Shown one piece after another: positions 35,445-43,853 of a stretch of DNA of 64,000 nt. The stretch comes from a bacterium (GTDB lineage Bacteria > Cyanobacteriota > Vampirovibrionia > Gastranaerophilales > Gastranaerophilaceae). The notes below the pieces were generated by a model. The model worked only from the letters and a program-made list of their open reading frames with translations. It had not been told where the DNA came from and searched no databases. The translations under genes and the position numbers were made by a program. How positions within the stretch are numbered: the first letter of the stretch is position 1; every line of letters starts with the position of its first letter. The stretch lies in NCBI GenBank assembly GCA_017626055.1, contig JAGAJM010000027.1, positions 62,001 to 126,000 on the forward strand, in the 5' to 3' direction.

Positions 35445-35768
35445 ATGATTTTTAATCACATGACAGGAATAGTACCAATAAACCCAGGCATTGTTGATAT
35501 GTCAAATATCTATGGTTATGGCGACGGATATTTCCCAGAACGCCATGGCATGTTAGGTCGTCCAAATATGAGAGGGCAATTATTAGGAGATAAATTAGAA
35601 TTAACATCTCGAAAAGAGAAAGATAAACGTGGCTGGAAAAAGGTATTAACTGCAACAGCCGCAGTAATTGGTGCAGTAGTTGGCTACAAGGTTCTAAAAG
35701 GACCTGTTAGTAAACTTTTCGGAGCTATTAAAAACTTATTCAAGAGAACTCCGACACCAACCCCATAA
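35445..35768 (+). CDS. Unknown 107-residue protein with Gly-rich C-terminal hydrophobic helix
   Basis: The N-terminal half is Gly/Tyr/Pro-rich with no signal peptide (DMSNIYGYGDGYFPERHGML, about 19-38); residues about 68-83 form an Ala/Val/Gly-rich hydrophobic helix, and the tail ends in Thr-Pro repeats. The helix-and-tail arrangement is loosely like that of the partial protein at the left end of the window. It has a CTTTATATA box upstream and its own terminator, so it is monocistronic. No family recognised. Confidence 0.6.
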   Translation: MIFNHMTGIVPINPGIVDMSNIYGYGDGYFPERHGMLGRPNMRGQLLGDKLELTSRKEKDKRGWKKVLTATAAVIGAVVGYKVLKGPVSKLFGAIKNLFKRTPTPTP

Positions 35769-35805
35769 TATGGATTTCTTGTAATAGTAGAAGTAGTGTG
35801 AATTA

Positions 35806-35833
35806 GGCAGGGTTTGAAAATCCTGCTTTTTTA
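35806..35833 (+). terminator. Terminator after the 107-residue gene
   Basis: gcagg / tcctgc stem with a 9-base loop followed by TTTTTTAT. Confidence 0.75.
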
Positions 35834-35886
35834 TGCTATATTATAGGAAATATTTAGGATTTAGATAGAGAAAAGGAGCATCAAAT

Positions 35887-36387
35887 ATGGCAAAAGAATG
35901 TAGTTTTGATATTGTATCTGAGTACAATAAGCAAGAACTTGTAAACGCAATTGATCAAGTTAAAAGAGAATTAACTTCAAGATTCGACCTTAAAAATTCA
36001 AATTCAGAAGTAGATTTAGAAGCTGACAAATCAGTAACTATCACAACAAACGATGAAATGAAATTAAAAAACATTGTTGATATTCTTCAATCAAAATTAG
36101 TAAAAAGAAACCTTAGCATTAAAATCCTAGACCCAAAACCAGTTGAAAATGCTCTAGGCGGAAACGTTAGACAAGTATTTGAACTAAAAAAAGGTTTAAC
36201 CCAAGAATTAGCTAAGAAAATTGTGGCGGACATCAAAAACACAAAACTAAAAGTACAAGCATCAATTCAAGGCGATCAGGTAAGAGTTACAGGTAAAGAC
36301 AAAGATGATTTACAAGCAGTAATCCAAGAATTACGTAAAAACGAAGATAAATACGATTATCCATTACAATTCACAAATTACAGATAA
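35887..36387 (+). CDS. yajQ: YajQ-family nucleotide-binding protein
   Basis: 166 residues, the family length. The start MAKECSFDIVSEYNKQELVN and the DLKNSNSEVDLEAD segment are characteristic of YajQ (DUF520), a two-domain ferredoxin-like fold. Members have been shown to bind c-di-GMP in Xanthomonas and other nucleotides or RNA elsewhere; the ligand here is unknown. A clear aaggag site lies before the ATG. It is monocistronic, with a strong terminator. With the PilZ gene it would be a second possible c-di-GMP effector in this window. Confidence 0.93.
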   Translation: MAKECSFDIVSEYNKQELVNAIDQVKRELTSRFDLKNSNSEVDLEADKSVTITTNDEMKLKNIVDILQSKLVKRNLSIKILDPKPVENALGGNVRQVFELKKGLTQELAKKIVADIKNTKLKVQASIQGDQVRVTGKDKDDLQAVIQELRKNEDKYDYPLQFTNYR

Positions 36388-36389
36388 AA

Positions 36390-36420
36390 AGAAACCTGCC
36401 ACTTGGCAGGTTCTTTTTTG
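36390..36420 (+). terminator. Terminator after yajQ
   Basis: aacctgcc / ggcaggtt 8-bp stem, 4-base loop, then TCTTTTTT. Confidence 0.9.
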
Positions 36421-36421
36421 G

Positions 36422-38389
36422 TTATTTTTTCAAATCAATTCTCAAAACTTCGTAAATATTCATCTTCTTAGCTTTGCCTCGAATTTGAACTTCACTAATT
36501 TTAATAACATCGGCAATATCTGCAATAGCTTCGTAAGTCGAACTACTTACAAGTAAATTAGTCTTATAAACTTTATTATAGCTTTCAATTCTTGATGCCA
36601 AATTTACAGTATCACCAATAACTGTATATTCCATACGAGTTTCAGAACCAATATTGCCAATAAATACCTCACCAGTATTTATACCAACTCCAATTTCAAT
36701 CTTAGGCTTACCTTCGTATAACCACTTTTCACGCAAATATTCAACTTTTTTAAGCATCTCATATGCACATTTAACTGCATTTTGAGGATGGTTAATATCT
36801 TGAATAGGTTCACCAAAAATCGCCATAACCGCATCACCAATAAATTTATTGATAACACCATTATATTTAGTAATAATAGGCTCCATCTCTGTAAAATATT
36901 CATTCAAAATCATTGAAACATCTTCAGCTGACATTTTTTCAGACATACTTGTAAACCCACGAATATCAGAGAATAAAACGGTTACAACAGCACGTTTACC
37001 ACCTAATTTCAAATCATCAATATTGCTTACAACATTTTTCATAACATCTTGAGATAGATATTTACCCATCGCTTGTTTTATTTTTTCTTTATTACGATTT
37101 TCTGCGATAAACTTGTATGAATAACCAAAAATCAAAGTTACAAACTGAATAACAATTGGGTTAATAAAACTCATTAAGTAACCAGAGTATGCGCATAGCG
37201 CAACAAGTATAAAGTAAGCTATATCAATAAACGAAACCAAAAGCAATGACTTAATAAATCTGCATCTTAAAACAATAATAAATGTTATCAAAGACAAAAT
37301 AAATGTTAATAAGAATTGAGCAAAAATATTCACATTACGTAAAAAGTAATTCCCAGCGATATTACCATAAGTTGTAGCTTGAATATCAACCCCAGGGTGT
37401 CTATTATAAATTGGAGTTTTAAACACATCGGCAGAAGCTCCATTTACGTTAATACCAATAAATACAACCTTATTATTAAATTCTTCTGGACTAAATTCTA
37501 ATTCACTAATTTTTCCAGCTTTCAATTTCCGATATGATTCTATAATCTTATAGGCAGGCAAGTTGTTGTGCGCACTATGAGTATCAATATACTTGTCTCC
37601 AACTTTTATAATTCTATTCATATAAAAACGAATATCAGACTGTACAACACCATTAGTAATTAGCTTATTAGGAATTTTTAGACCTGTCTTTGGTACATAG
37701 ATATAAAAATCATTAATCTCAACTTCATTTGTATTATTTTCATACAAATACATTTTTAACGGCAATGATGGATAATAAGCATCCCCAATTTTTACAATAT
37801 TAGAAGCCGCAAAAACCTTGTCAGTAATTCCATCTCGTTCAATACGTACAGATGCAAAATTTTTCGCATTATCATAATAAACTGGATTAACATCAAAAAT
37901 TTGATTATATACCCCAGGATATGATATTACAGACTTTTTAACATCTAGAGCATGCTTACCCTTAAATTCTTTCATTAAAGATATATCTTTTTCAGTTAAG
38001 TTTTCAGAACTTGGCAAGAAACTAACGACAAGATTATCCATCTTATTCAACTGGTTTACAAAATCAACATCCGCCTTGCGCATCGGATTATATTCAGGCA
38101 AGAAAATATCCAACCCAATAACACGAGGTTTAGCATAAGTTGTAAAATAATCTAAAATTTCAGTGTACATATGCAAAGGTAATGGATAAGGATAATCGGG
38201 ATTAGACTCATCCACAACAATTTCCACAATTTCTGGATTACCTACCTTATTTGCCATAAAAGACGAAATAAAGAAGCTCTTAACATTTGGTTCTAAATAA
38301 ATCGAAGATAATATAAATGCAACAAGTGAAAATACCACATATATAATAAATGAATTTATATAAAACCACTTATTTTTTAAAATATTCAT
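36422..38389 (-). CDS. CHASE2-domain adenylate/guanylate cyclase
   Basis: 655 residues from the ATG at 38389, which follows ggggaga; a longer frame from 38443 would cross the divergent promoter. One N-terminal membrane span (about 10-30), an extracytoplasmic CHASE2 sensor domain (about 35-330), two or three further spans (about 340-410), then a class III cyclase domain (about 450-640) with LFSDIRGFTSMSE and FIGDAVMAIFGEP carrying the metal-binding Asp, and EYTVIGDTVNLASRIE. This architecture is common in cyanobacteria. Substrate (ATP or GTP) cannot be decided with confidence. Confidence 0.92.
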   Translation of the reverse strand: MNILKNKWFYINSFIIYVVFSLVAFILSSIYLEPNVKSFFISSFMANKVGNPEIVEIVVDESNPDYPYPLPLHMYTEILDYFTTYAKPRVIGLDIFLPEYNPMRKADVDFVNQLNKMDNLVVSFLPSSENLTEKDISLMKEFKGKHALDVKKSVISYPGVYNQIFDVNPVYYDNAKNFASVRIERDGITDKVFAASNIVKIGDAYYPSLPLKMYLYENNTNEVEINDFYIYVPKTGLKIPNKLITNGVVQSDIRFYMNRIIKVGDKYIDTHSAHNNLPAYKIIESYRKLKAGKISELEFSPEEFNNKVVFIGINVNGASADVFKTPIYNRHPGVDIQATTYGNIAGNYFLRNVNIFAQFLLTFILSLITFIIVLRCRFIKSLLLVSFIDIAYFILVALCAYSGYLMSFINPIVIQFVTLIFGYSYKFIAENRNKEKIKQAMGKYLSQDVMKNVVSNIDDLKLGGKRAVVTVLFSDIRGFTSMSEKMSAEDVSMILNEYFTEMEPIITKYNGVINKFIGDAVMAIFGEPIQDINHPQNAVKCAYEMLKKVEYLREKWLYEGKPKIEIGVGINTGEVFIGNIGSETRMEYTVIGDTVNLASRIESYNKVYKTNLLVSSSTYEAIADIADVIKISEVQIRGKAKKMNIYEVLRIDLKK

Positions 38390-38413
38390 AAAGTTCTCCC
38401 CATTATTAATATT

Positions 38414-38423
38414 ATGATATAAT
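38414..38423 (+). promoter_or_regulatory. Extended -10 promoter for the eda gene
   Basis: TGATATAAT (TGn-TATAAT) 24 bp before the eda start, in the 57-bp gap shared with the divergent cyclase gene. No -35 is visible, as usual for extended -10 promoters. Confidence 0.5.
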
Positions 38424-38446
38424 AAAGTAGAGAAAAAGGACAAATT

Positions 38447-39052
38447 ATGAACATAAATTTAATAGAAAAACTAAAAGAAAATAAAGTGCTACCAATTATA
38501 CGTAGTGGAAACAAGCAAGATGTTATAGATACAGTAAGAGCCCTAGTAGATGGCGGGCTAGATATGATGGAAGTAAATGTTGAGAATACTGATGTATTTA
38601 GAGCGATTGAAGAAATTTCCTCTGAAGCAATAATCTGCGCTGGCGGAATTATTACATCAATACAAGCAAAAGCAGCAATGGATGCTGGTGCAAAAGTTAT
38701 CTCATCACCAATTTTTCAAACTAATTTGCTTAAAATTTCAAAAGATAAACAAGTGCCATTCATAGCAGGTACATCAACTGCAAATGAAGCATACAACGCT
38801 TGGAAATGCAGAATCCCAGTTGTAAAAATTTATCCAATTACCGCTATGGGCGGAGTTCAGTATATTGAAAACTTACTAAGACCTATGCCATTTCTAAACA
38901 TTATACCGCAAGGAAATGTTCAGCTAAACGAAATTCAATCATACATAAATGCTGGAGCTATTGCAGTAGGTGTTGGCAGACAATTGACAAAAAGTGAGTC
39001 ATATTCTGAAATTACAAAGCGTACAAAATTATTATTGGAGCAAATAAGATAA
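38447..39052 (+). CDS. eda: KDPG/KHG aldolase
   Basis: Class I aldolase cleaving 2-keto-3-deoxy-6-phosphogluconate (and 4-hydroxy-2-oxoglutarate). 201 residues. The Schiff-base Lys is in VVKIYPITAMGGVQYI (near 126), the catalytic Glu in MMEVNVENT (near 42) and the phosphate-binding end in IIPQGNV. It is 3 bp upstream of a pfkB-family kinase gene, the usual pairing for KDG catabolism. No edd gene is in the window. Confidence 0.93.
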   Translation: MNINLIEKLKENKVLPIIRSGNKQDVIDTVRALVDGGLDMMEVNVENTDVFRAIEEISSEAIICAGGIITSIQAKAAMDAGAKVISSPIFQTNLLKISKDKQVPFIAGTSTANEAYNAWKCRIPVVKIYPITAMGGVQYIENLLRPMPFLNIIPQGNVQLNEIQSYINAGAIAVGVGRQLTKSESYSEITKRTKLLLEQIR

Positions 39053-39055
39053 ACC

Positions 39056-40000
39056 ATGACTGATAAAATGTTCGACTTAATTACAATAGGTGAAAGTTTA
39101 ATAGAATTTTCAACTAACCAAAAATTAAAAGATGCAGAATGTTTGCACAAATATTATGGCGGGGATTCATTAGTTGCGGCAATTGCGGCAAGACGTTTGG
39201 GTTCAAGCGTGGGATTTATAACTTGTCTTGGCAACGACGCATATAAAGAATACATGCTCAACAGTTGGGAATCGGAAGGCCTAAACACTGAACACGTTAA
39301 AATCGTAGATGAAAACAATGGTATATATATGGTTTCTAGAACTCCAGGCGAAGAAAAAGAATTCATATATTATCGTAAGAAAATTGCTCCTGCAAAACTT
39401 TCAATTGATGATATCGATGAAGAATACATAAAAAAAGCAAAAATAATTTATGCAACTGGCGTTAGCCAATCACTTTCTATCGCATCTAGAGAGGCCGTAA
39501 AAAAAGCATTTACAATAGCAAAAGAGAATGGGGTTATTACGGCATATGACCCTAACTATTCTTCACTCATATCAACTCCAGAAGATGCAAAAGAGTATTT
39601 TGAAGAAATAATTGAACTTTCAGATATTCTGTTTATGAGTTCAAAGTATGACACGAAATCAATTTTTGAAATTAGCTCACTTGAAAACATAATTAAAAAC
39701 GTAGCAGACAGAGGGGTTGAAACAATAGTTATAAAATCTAGCAATGACAAAGGTTACCACCTAAACAGTCAAAGAGTTTCTACATTTATTCCATTTTATA
39801 CAGATCACGTTGTAGATACAACATCTTCTGGGGATGCGTTTAATGGAGCATTTTTACACGCAATAGCTAATTCTTACACACCAGCTGAAGCAGCAAAAAT
39901 AGCATCTATTGACGCAGGTTTACAGGCTCAAGGCATTGGAGCTATAAAATCAATTCCAAACAGAGATGAGGTTTATAATATCTATAAATCTGAGGAATAA
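39056..40000 (+). CDS. kdgK: PfkB-family sugar kinase, probably KDG kinase
   Basis: 314 residues. The N-terminal PfkB motif region (KYYGGDSLVAAIAARRLG, about 31-48) and the C-terminal DTTSSGDAFNGAFLHA (near 260-275), with the catalytic Asp in GD, are clear. Adjacency to eda, 3 bp away, suggests 2-keto-3-deoxygluconate as the substrate and uronate or KDG catabolism as the pathway; substrate is inferred, not read from residues. Confidence 0.85.
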   Translation: MTDKMFDLITIGESLIEFSTNQKLKDAECLHKYYGGDSLVAAIAARRLGSSVGFITCLGNDAYKEYMLNSWESEGLNTEHVKIVDENNGIYMVSRTPGEEKEFIYYRKKIAPAKLSIDDIDEEYIKKAKIIYATGVSQSLSIASREAVKKAFTIAKENGVITAYDPNYSSLISTPEDAKEYFEEIIELSDILFMSSKYDTKSIFEISSLENIIKNVADRGVETIVIKSSNDKGYHLNSQRVSTFIPFYTDHVVDTTSSGDAFNGAFLHAIANSYTPAEAAKIASIDAGLQAQGIGAIKSIPNRDEVYNIYKSEE

Positions 40001-40002
40001 TC

Positions 40003-41019
40003 ATGAAAAAAAGCTTTGTAATATCTGGATACTATGGATTTAAAAACTTCGGAGACGAAGCAATTTTATCTGTATTAGTCAAAAAATTAAAAGAATTAAA
40101 TCACAAAATAACAGTTATAACTTCAGATCCAGAATACACAAATGCAAAATATAAAAATATTAGATGTGTTTACACCTTTAAAATGCAAAATATCGTAAAC
40201 GCTCTAATTAAATCAGATTACTTAATTTCTGGTGGTGGGAGTTTATTACAGGACACAACAAGCTTAAAAAGCCTAATATACTATCTATTAGTAATATTTC
40301 TTGCATTATTTTTTGGTAAAAAAGTAATAATATTTGCTCAAGGCATCGGACCAATTAACAACAAATTTGGAATATTTTTAACCAAAACATTATTAAAACA
40401 CTGCCATTACGTAAGTGTCAGAGATGTGAAAAGTTTTGAACTTTTGAAATCTTGGGGTGTAGATGCAGAGTTATTATGCGACCCAATATTCTCAACCAAA
40501 ATAGATTCAGATATTGAAAAAGAAAACAAGGTTGCAATTCAATTAAGAGATTTCAAAACAATGAACGAAGATTTTATTGACAGATTAGCTCAAAAAGTTG
40601 CAACTGAACTATCAGACAAAGAAATTGAGATTTATTCGTTCCAAGATTCCATAGATTTGGAAATATGTAAACGCTTCGAAAAATCATTAAGATTACTGAA
40701 ACCTGAAATGAAAATAAACTTATACTCAGGACTTACAGATGAAGAAATCGTACAACAGATATCTAAAGCTCAATATCTTATTGCTATGAGATTTCACGCT
40801 ATCATAATCGGACTTTTGGCAAACGTAAAAACCTTATCTATAAACTACGACATTAAAATTGAGAAAATATCAACTGAATTTAATTTACCAATTATAGAAC
40901 TCCAAAAAGATTTTTCTAACCAATTTGAGATGTTAAAAACTCAAGATTTAACAGAAATACAAGCAAAAGTATCATTAAAAAGATTTAATTGGCATGGATT
41001 TGAACAAGCTATAAAATAA
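40003..41019 (+). CDS. csaB: Polysaccharide pyruvyl transferase CsaB
   Basis: 338 residues. Glycosyltransferase-like fold with YYGFKNFGDEAIL (about 9-21), SGGGSLLQDTTS (about 75-86) and FAQGIGPIN (about 110-118), which are hallmarks of the CsaB/PssM family. It adds ketal pyruvate to wall polysaccharides; in bacteria with S-layers this creates the ligand for SLH domains. It follows the kinase gene by 2 bp, an unexpected pairing of sugar catabolism and wall decoration. Confidence 0.9.
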   Translation: MKKSFVISGYYGFKNFGDEAILSVLVKKLKELNHKITVITSDPEYTNAKYKNIRCVYTFKMQNIVNALIKSDYLISGGGSLLQDTTSLKSLIYYLLVIFLALFFGKKVIIFAQGIGPINNKFGIFLTKTLLKHCHYVSVRDVKSFELLKSWGVDAELLCDPIFSTKIDSDIEKENKVAIQLRDFKTMNEDFIDRLAQKVATELSDKEIEIYSFQDSIDLEICKRFEKSLRLLKPEMKINLYSGLTDEEIVQQISKAQYLIAMRFHAIIIGLLANVKTLSINYDIKIEKISTEFNLPIIELQKDFSNQFEMLKTQDLTEIQAKVSLKRFNWHGFEQAIK

Positions 41020-41066
41020 CACTCTTTTAAATTGACAAGATGTAGCTAGAAACATAAAATAAGAAT

Positions 41067-41837
41067 ATGGAAAATAACCAATATAAAACTATAAAAGATG
41101 TAACTGAACTTCCAAATGAGCTTAAAGACTTTAACTGGGCGGCTTTTTTATTGACGTTCATTTGGGGATTTAAGTATAAAGCGTGGATTACATTTTTAGC
41201 AATTCCACTTATACTTATCCAATTACCACTAGGATTAAATTGGTTATTACTTGCCGTATTACAACTATACTGCGGGACAAAAGGAAACGAATGGGCTTAT
41301 AAACAAGATTTTTGGAAGAAATCAAAAGACTTCCGAATTACACAAATGAAATGGGCTGCTGTGGCACTTACTCTATACATCATATTTCCATTAGTTTTAT
41401 TAACAATAAGCAACAGATTTTTCAAAAACCCAGATAATCTAATTGATTATATTCAAAACGCACAATGCGTAATTGCACAAAAAAATCTAAAAAAAGATAT
41501 TAAAAAACTGAATATAAATATCAATACAAGTAGCAAAAACATTGACTTACAATTAAAAAAGATATACAACATTCCACCAAACCAAACAACAATTACAAAC
41601 ATAAAAAACCCTAAAATAGCACAAGAATACACTATTCAAATACAGAAACCAACAGACACTCTTTGCAACGTAACGAACAAGAATTGTATGATTGTATATT
41701 CATTTGCACTTCCTCGTTACACTACTTATATAAACGAATGTGGATTTTATTTTGATAATTACAAACAGGTAATACCATCTGAAAAAACTCAAAAATACTT
41801 AAATAAAGGATTAAATGTATTTAAGTATTTAAAATAA
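41067..41837 (+). CDS. Unknown membrane protein (DUF2628-like N-terminus)
   Basis: 256 residues. The N-terminal part FNWAAFLLTFIWGFKYKAW (about 23-41) and later GNEWAYKQDFWKKSKDFR (about 75-92) resemble the DUF2628-type proteins often found in mixed membrane families. Three membrane spans lie at about 25-45, 47-70 and 98-118. The C-terminal 130 residues are extramembrane, Asn/Lys-rich, and contain three or four Cys, perhaps forming disulfides. Function unknown; not clearly co-transcribed with csaB (47-bp gap). Confidence 0.7.
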   Translation: MENNQYKTIKDVTELPNELKDFNWAAFLLTFIWGFKYKAWITFLAIPLILIQLPLGLNWLLLAVLQLYCGTKGNEWAYKQDFWKKSKDFRITQMKWAAVALTLYIIFPLVLLTISNRFFKNPDNLIDYIQNAQCVIAQKNLKKDIKKLNININTSSKNIDLQLKKIYNIPPNQTTITNIKNPKIAQEYTIQIQKPTDTLCNVTNKNCMIVYSFALPRYTTYINECGFYFDNYKQVIPSEKTQKYLNKGLNVFKYLK

Positions 41838-41840
41838 AGC

Positions 41841-41905
41841 AAAAGTCTGGACACTAAAAAAGACCCACTTTCGTGAGTCTCTTAAATATGCTCCAGGCCA
41901 GACTT
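41841..41905. repeat. Direct repeat copy 1: fragment of tRNA-Leu 3' end with terminator
   Basis: 65 bp nearly identical to 41985-42048. It includes the last about 17 bases of the tRNA-Leu gene (gctccaggccagactt) plus the downstream terminator hairpin. There is no tRNA body attached, so this is an extra truncated copy. Confidence 0.85.
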
Positions 41906-41984
41906 TACAAAACGAACCGCTGAAACTTTGTTGAAGCGTGTGAGCTTGTATGCGTAGGAGCTTGCTCCGTAGCTGAACTGGAAG
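41906..41984. other. Spacer between the two direct repeats
   Basis: About 80 bp, richer in G and C than the genome background, with an imperfect hairpin (gtaggagcttgctccgta). No gene is visible. Confidence 0.4.
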
Positions 41985-42048
41985 GAAAGTCTGGACATTA
42001 AAAAAGACCCACTCTCGTGAGTCTTTAAATATGCTCCAGGCCAGACTT
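41985..42048. repeat. Direct repeat copy 2: genuine tRNA-Leu 3' end with terminator
   Basis: The intact copy, overlapping the 3' end of the tRNA-Leu gene; it differs from copy 1 at a few positions (for example cactttcgtg against cactctcgtg). Confidence 0.85.
42000..42028 (-). terminator. Terminator of tRNA-Leu
   Basis: Minus strand: AAGACTCACGAGAGTGGGTCTTTTTT, an imperfect hairpin followed by T residues. The duplicated copy lies at about 41857-41881. Confidence 0.75.
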
Positions 42049-42117
42049 GAACTGGCACCGAGATTGCTCCCGATTGGATTTTAAGTCCAACGCGTCTACC
42101 GATTCCGCCACTGGAGC
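42032..42117 (-). tRNA. tRNA-Leu (UAA), intronless
   Basis: 86-base tRNA with a long variable arm. The acceptor stem is GCTCCAG/CTGGAGC with discriminator A, and the anticodon stem TTGGA/TCCAA holds the loop CTTAAAA (anticodon UAA). No CCA is encoded and no group I intron interrupts the anticodon loop, unlike many cyanobacterial trnL(UAA) genes. Its promoter is at 42147-42175. Confidence 0.95.
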
Positions 42118-42146
42118 GTGATTGGTTGCTTATCGGCTACAAGGAA

Positions 42147-42175
42147 ATAATACAACAAACAAATTTCATTGTCAA
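42147..42175 (-). promoter_or_regulatory. Promoter for tRNA-Leu
   Basis: Minus strand: TTGACA (42175-42170), 17-bp spacer, TATTAT (42152-42147), near-consensus. The -35 box overlaps the stop codon of the patatin gene. Confidence 0.75.
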
Positions 42176-43374
42176 ATAGAAAATTTAGTTATATATTTTT
42201 CAATTTCACCCACCCTAATGGTCAAATCAGAAATAATCGCATTTAGGGTATTTGCAATAGTGTTAATATTAGAGCAACTAGCTCGACCTAATAACCCCGA
42301 TTTAACATTTGCAAACAGAAGTTTTTGAAAGACACAGATTGCATCATACAATTCAGTATCAATAATATCTTTATATTTTACCAAATATATAAACAATTCA
42401 GACAAAGAATTTTTAGCTGCAAGATACTTTTTTATAAGCATGAACCCTTGAATTTGACGAAATTTATCAAGAATTTCAGAATAAATATCAAGAATTTTTT
42501 GTTTTTTTAGAAGTAAATAATCTGTAAAATACGACATAGTTTGCCTATAACCATCATCAATAATTGATTGTCGCTTATCTAGAGGGTAATTAAAATCAAC
42601 AAAAACAACATCCCCAGTATCTATTGCAAGACAGTCATATTTATCACGATTTCCATATAATAATTTTATAAAAGATGTTTCAGTTGAAGTTACACAGGAA
42701 TACATTCCATTCACATAGTCTAACGGATTAGAATCAGAACCAGTAAAAGAACCTTCTAAACGAATTTCTAAAATTCTATCAGGGACATTTTGAAGATTTT
42801 TAGAAAGCATCCACATAGGTTTCCCTTTCATTAAATCTCCATCTAATAACATATCCCCATTGTAAGTCAGAGGCTTCATCAAACCAGGCATGCAACATGA
42901 TATTCTTACTGCCTTTGCAATTTCAAAATCTGGAGTTTCAAAATTGGAAAATTCCCTACAAGTAAAATCTTTTATATTAGTTGATACAATAATAAGATTG
43001 CGGTTAATATCTTTAAATCTCACATGCTCAGATTGACCTTTCACATAGGAATCACCATAGAATTTACGTTCAATAAGCTCCCTTAGCCATTCAAGAAATA
43101 CTTCCCCTTTGCTTATTGCAAATTTAGTATTAAACCCAAGAGAAATATCTCTAAATAACTCAAAATTAACAGATAAAAATACATCAGAAAGTTCTTCAGA
43201 AGAATAACCAATAGCATATAAAGCTGCAACCATTGAGCCAACAGAAGAACCTGCAAGAGTAGAGGGCTCAATACCCAAATTTGCCAAAGCCTTTATCACC
43301 CCAACATGCGCAGCACCTCTAACAGCACCACCACCAAACAAACATGTGTATTTAAAATTATTATGCTCTCTCAT
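42172..43374 (-). CDS. Patatin-like phospholipase family protein
   Basis: 400 residues, start at ATG 43374 (the TTG at 43392 is less likely). Ser-Asp dyad acyl hydrolase: the oxyanion loop GGGAVRGAAHVG (about 14-25), nucleophile elbow AGSSVGSM (near 42-49) and catalytic Asp in LLDGDLMKG (near 185-193). The C-terminal about 150 residues are helical with no recognised domain. No signal peptide, so it is a cytoplasmic or peripheral membrane lipase. Confidence 0.88.
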   Translation of the reverse strand: MREHNNFKYTCLFGGGAVRGAAHVGVIKALANLGIEPSTLAGSSVGSMVAALYAIGYSSEELSDVFLSVNFELFRDISLGFNTKFAISKGEVFLEWLRELIERKFYGDSYVKGQSEHVRFKDINRNLIIVSTNIKDFTCREFSNFETPDFEIAKAVRISCCMPGLMKPLTYNGDMLLDGDLMKGKPMWMLSKNLQNVPDRILEIRLEGSFTGSDSNPLDYVNGMYSCVTSTETSFIKLLYGNRDKYDCLAIDTGDVVFVDFNYPLDKRQSIIDDGYRQTMSYFTDYLLLKKQKILDIYSEILDKFRQIQGFMLIKKYLAAKNSLSELFIYLVKYKDIIDTELYDAICVFQKLLFANVKSGLLGRASCSNINTIANTLNAIISDLTIRVGEIEKYITKFSI

Positions 43375-43389
43375 ATAACACCATTTTAG

Positions 43390-43428
43390 CAAAAAAAAGA
43401 AGGATTAACATCACCCGCTAATCCTTCT
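43390..43428 (-). terminator. Terminator after the HEAT-like gene
   Basis: Minus strand: AGAAGGATTA / TAATCCTTCT 10-bp stem with an 11-base loop, then TTTTTTT. Confidence 0.85.
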
Positions 43429-43447
43429 TCTATTCTAATTATTTTAA

Positions 43448-43726
43448 CTAAGCTGCTAAGCCTTTGATTTCTCTAATTAAATATTCTGCAACCCATTCAA
43501 AATCTTTATTTTCGTGAGCAGCTTTTTCTAAATATTCAACAGAAACATCGCCTAAGCGAATAAGAGTCATAGCAACAACGCCTCTTTTTACGCCTCTAAC
43601 AACTTGTAATTGGTTAACTAATTCAGGTAAAACTGAAGTTCCCATACTAACTAATTCATTTTCTAATTGGTTTTTAGTAACGTTATCAGCAGTTTCAAGT
43701 TGTGAAAGAATATTATTTAATTGCAT
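43448..43726 (-). CDS. Small HEAT-repeat-like protein
   Basis: 92 residues of alternating amphipathic helices: LLQ-type helices at about 3-12 and 16-27, then MGTSVLPELVNQLQ (about 28-41) and KRGVVAMTLIRLGDVSVEYL (about 47-66). This pattern fits HEAT-like repeats, as in small helical scaffold proteins. No catalytic motif. It has its own terminator. Function unknown. Confidence 0.65.
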   Translation of the reverse strand: MQLNNILSQLETADNVTKNQLENELVSMGTSVLPELVNQLQVVRGVKRGVVAMTLIRLGDVSVEYLEKAAHENKDFEWVAEYLIREIKGLAA

Positions 43727-43853
43727 GTTTTTATCTCCATTTATTGTAATTTACATTATTATTATAAGTTAAAAAATAGGGTTCTTTAGATTTCCTTACA
43801 TATTCTTTATATCTTGAGCATAATATTAATATTTTCTTTACATCCGAAGTATT

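Noticed and set aside
42135-42146. GCCGATAA sequence (sigma-28-type -10) upstream of tRNA-Leu
   Set aside because: No TAAA at the required 15-bp distance, and a near-consensus TTGACA/TATTAT promoter already explains transcription.
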